Shown here in pieces: positions 5,244 through 5,384 of a stretch of DNA of 5,384 nucleotides. The stretch's first letter is position 1. Each line of letters begins with the position of its first letter. The notes beneath the pieces are model-generated. The model did not search any database, was not told where the DNA came from, and saw only the letters and a program-made list of their open reading frames with translations. Made by a program: the position numbers and the translations under genes. Location: positions 1-5,384 of the forward strand of contig CALXPX010000081.1 of the NCBI GenBank assembly GCA_944390305.1, written 5' to 3'. This DNA comes from an uncultured Clostridia bacterium. Lineage in GTDB: Bacteria; Bacillota; Clostridia; TANB77; CAG-508.

Positions 5244-5272
5244 AATTTATCATGTTTTGTATAAAAATGCAA
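5244..5272 (-). promoter_or_regulatory. Possible minus-strand promoter upstream of the structured element
   Basis: On the minus strand: TTGCAT (5272-5267, three of six), a 17-base spacer, then TAAATT (5249-5244, four of six) preceded by TG one base upstream, an extended -10 feature. Transcription would start near 5237, exactly at the left edge of hairpin A. The hexamers are weak and such matches arise easily in A+T-rich DNA; the placement relative to the foldable segment is the main support. Confidence 0.3.
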
Positions 5273-5374
5273 TATTTTGTCGAAAAAAATAAATTTTTAC
5301 TTAACCTGCTTTAAAACTTAAAAAATTAACTGTATGTCAATCATTTTTGAAAATGTCTCAAAATTTTTTAAACA

Positions 5375-5384
5375 TTAGCACTAA
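5375..5384 (+). promoter_or_regulatory. Possible left half of a CIRCE (HrcA) operator at the window edge
   Basis: TTAGCACTAA at the last ten bases matches the CIRCE left half TTAGCACTC at eight of nine positions. CIRCE is TTAGCACTC-N9-GAGTGCTAA and normally sits just before hrcA/grpE/dnaK or groES/groEL, where the repressor HrcA binds. The right half would lie outside the window. A weak promoter-like pair, TTGAAA (5347-5352) with a 17-base spacer and AAACAT (5370-5375), lies directly upstream. No heat-shock gene is visible, so this remains tentative. Confidence 0.3.

Larger units (their letters stand above)
5124..5384. other. Right-hand non-coding region
   Basis: No convincing protein gene is seen on either strand in these 261 bases. 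The first part (5124-5150) is A/T spacer. Bases 5151-5237 hold the foldable element and 5244-5272 its possible promoter. A minus-strand TTGACA (5340-5335) has no good -10 partner at the right distance. The remainder (5281-5384) is A+T-rich and probably upstream DNA of a + strand gene beyond the window, judging from the CIRCE-like half site at its end. Confidence 0.6.

Noticed and set aside
5312..5340. Minus-strand TTGACA at 5340-5335 as a strong promoter
   Set aside because: The -35 box is perfect, but 17-18 bases downstream there is only GTTTTA/TTTTAA, a poor -10 box.

Overview
The window looks like chromosomal DNA of a very A+T-rich Firmicute, most likely a clostridial (gut Clostridia-type) species. 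The grounds are the strongly A/T-biased codon use (AGA arginine, ATA isoleucine, A/T third positions), strong AGGAGG-type ribosome binding sites, and protein types typical of that group: a pilin-like protein beginning KG-ITLIALVITIIVLLIL, a MecA/PBP2a-type penicillin-binding protein and a flavoredoxin-like flavin reductase. I see no transposase, integrase, phage gene, tRNA, rRNA or CRISPR array. The species cannot be named from this sequence.

Layout: all five convincing genes are on the + strand. (1) 63-1598 encodes a secreted or surface protein with a type IV pilin-like N-terminus and a C-terminal GLUG-type beta-helix. (2) 1696-3597 encodes a class B penicillin-binding protein with an NTF2-like domain, a dimerisation domain and a complete SxxK/SDN/KTGT transpeptidase. 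(3) 3671-5080 is a tight three-gene operon: a flavin reductase (3671-4243), a YbgC-type acyl-CoA thioesterase (4245-4670) and a small nucleoside-deoxyribosyltransferase-like protein (4670-5080). The operon ends at a perfect 19-bp hairpin (5082-5123). (4) 5124-5384 has no convincing gene. It holds a compact, relatively G+C-rich, highly foldable segment (5151-5237) with a plausible minus-strand promoter, and at the extreme right edge a sequence that closely matches the left half of a CIRCE (HrcA) operator.

How the parts work together: the first two genes act at the cell envelope but look like separate transcription units. The three-gene operon encodes small cytoplasmic enzymes with no obvious shared pathway. 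Both intergenic gaps before the second and third units are extremely compact: each contains a perfect terminator-like hairpin that overlaps a sigma-A-like promoter for the next gene. The most unusual non-coding items are these nested terminator/promoter junctions and the structured element at 5151-5237. No clearly new multi-gene system is visible. The regulatory calls were read by eye and need folding or transcript data.
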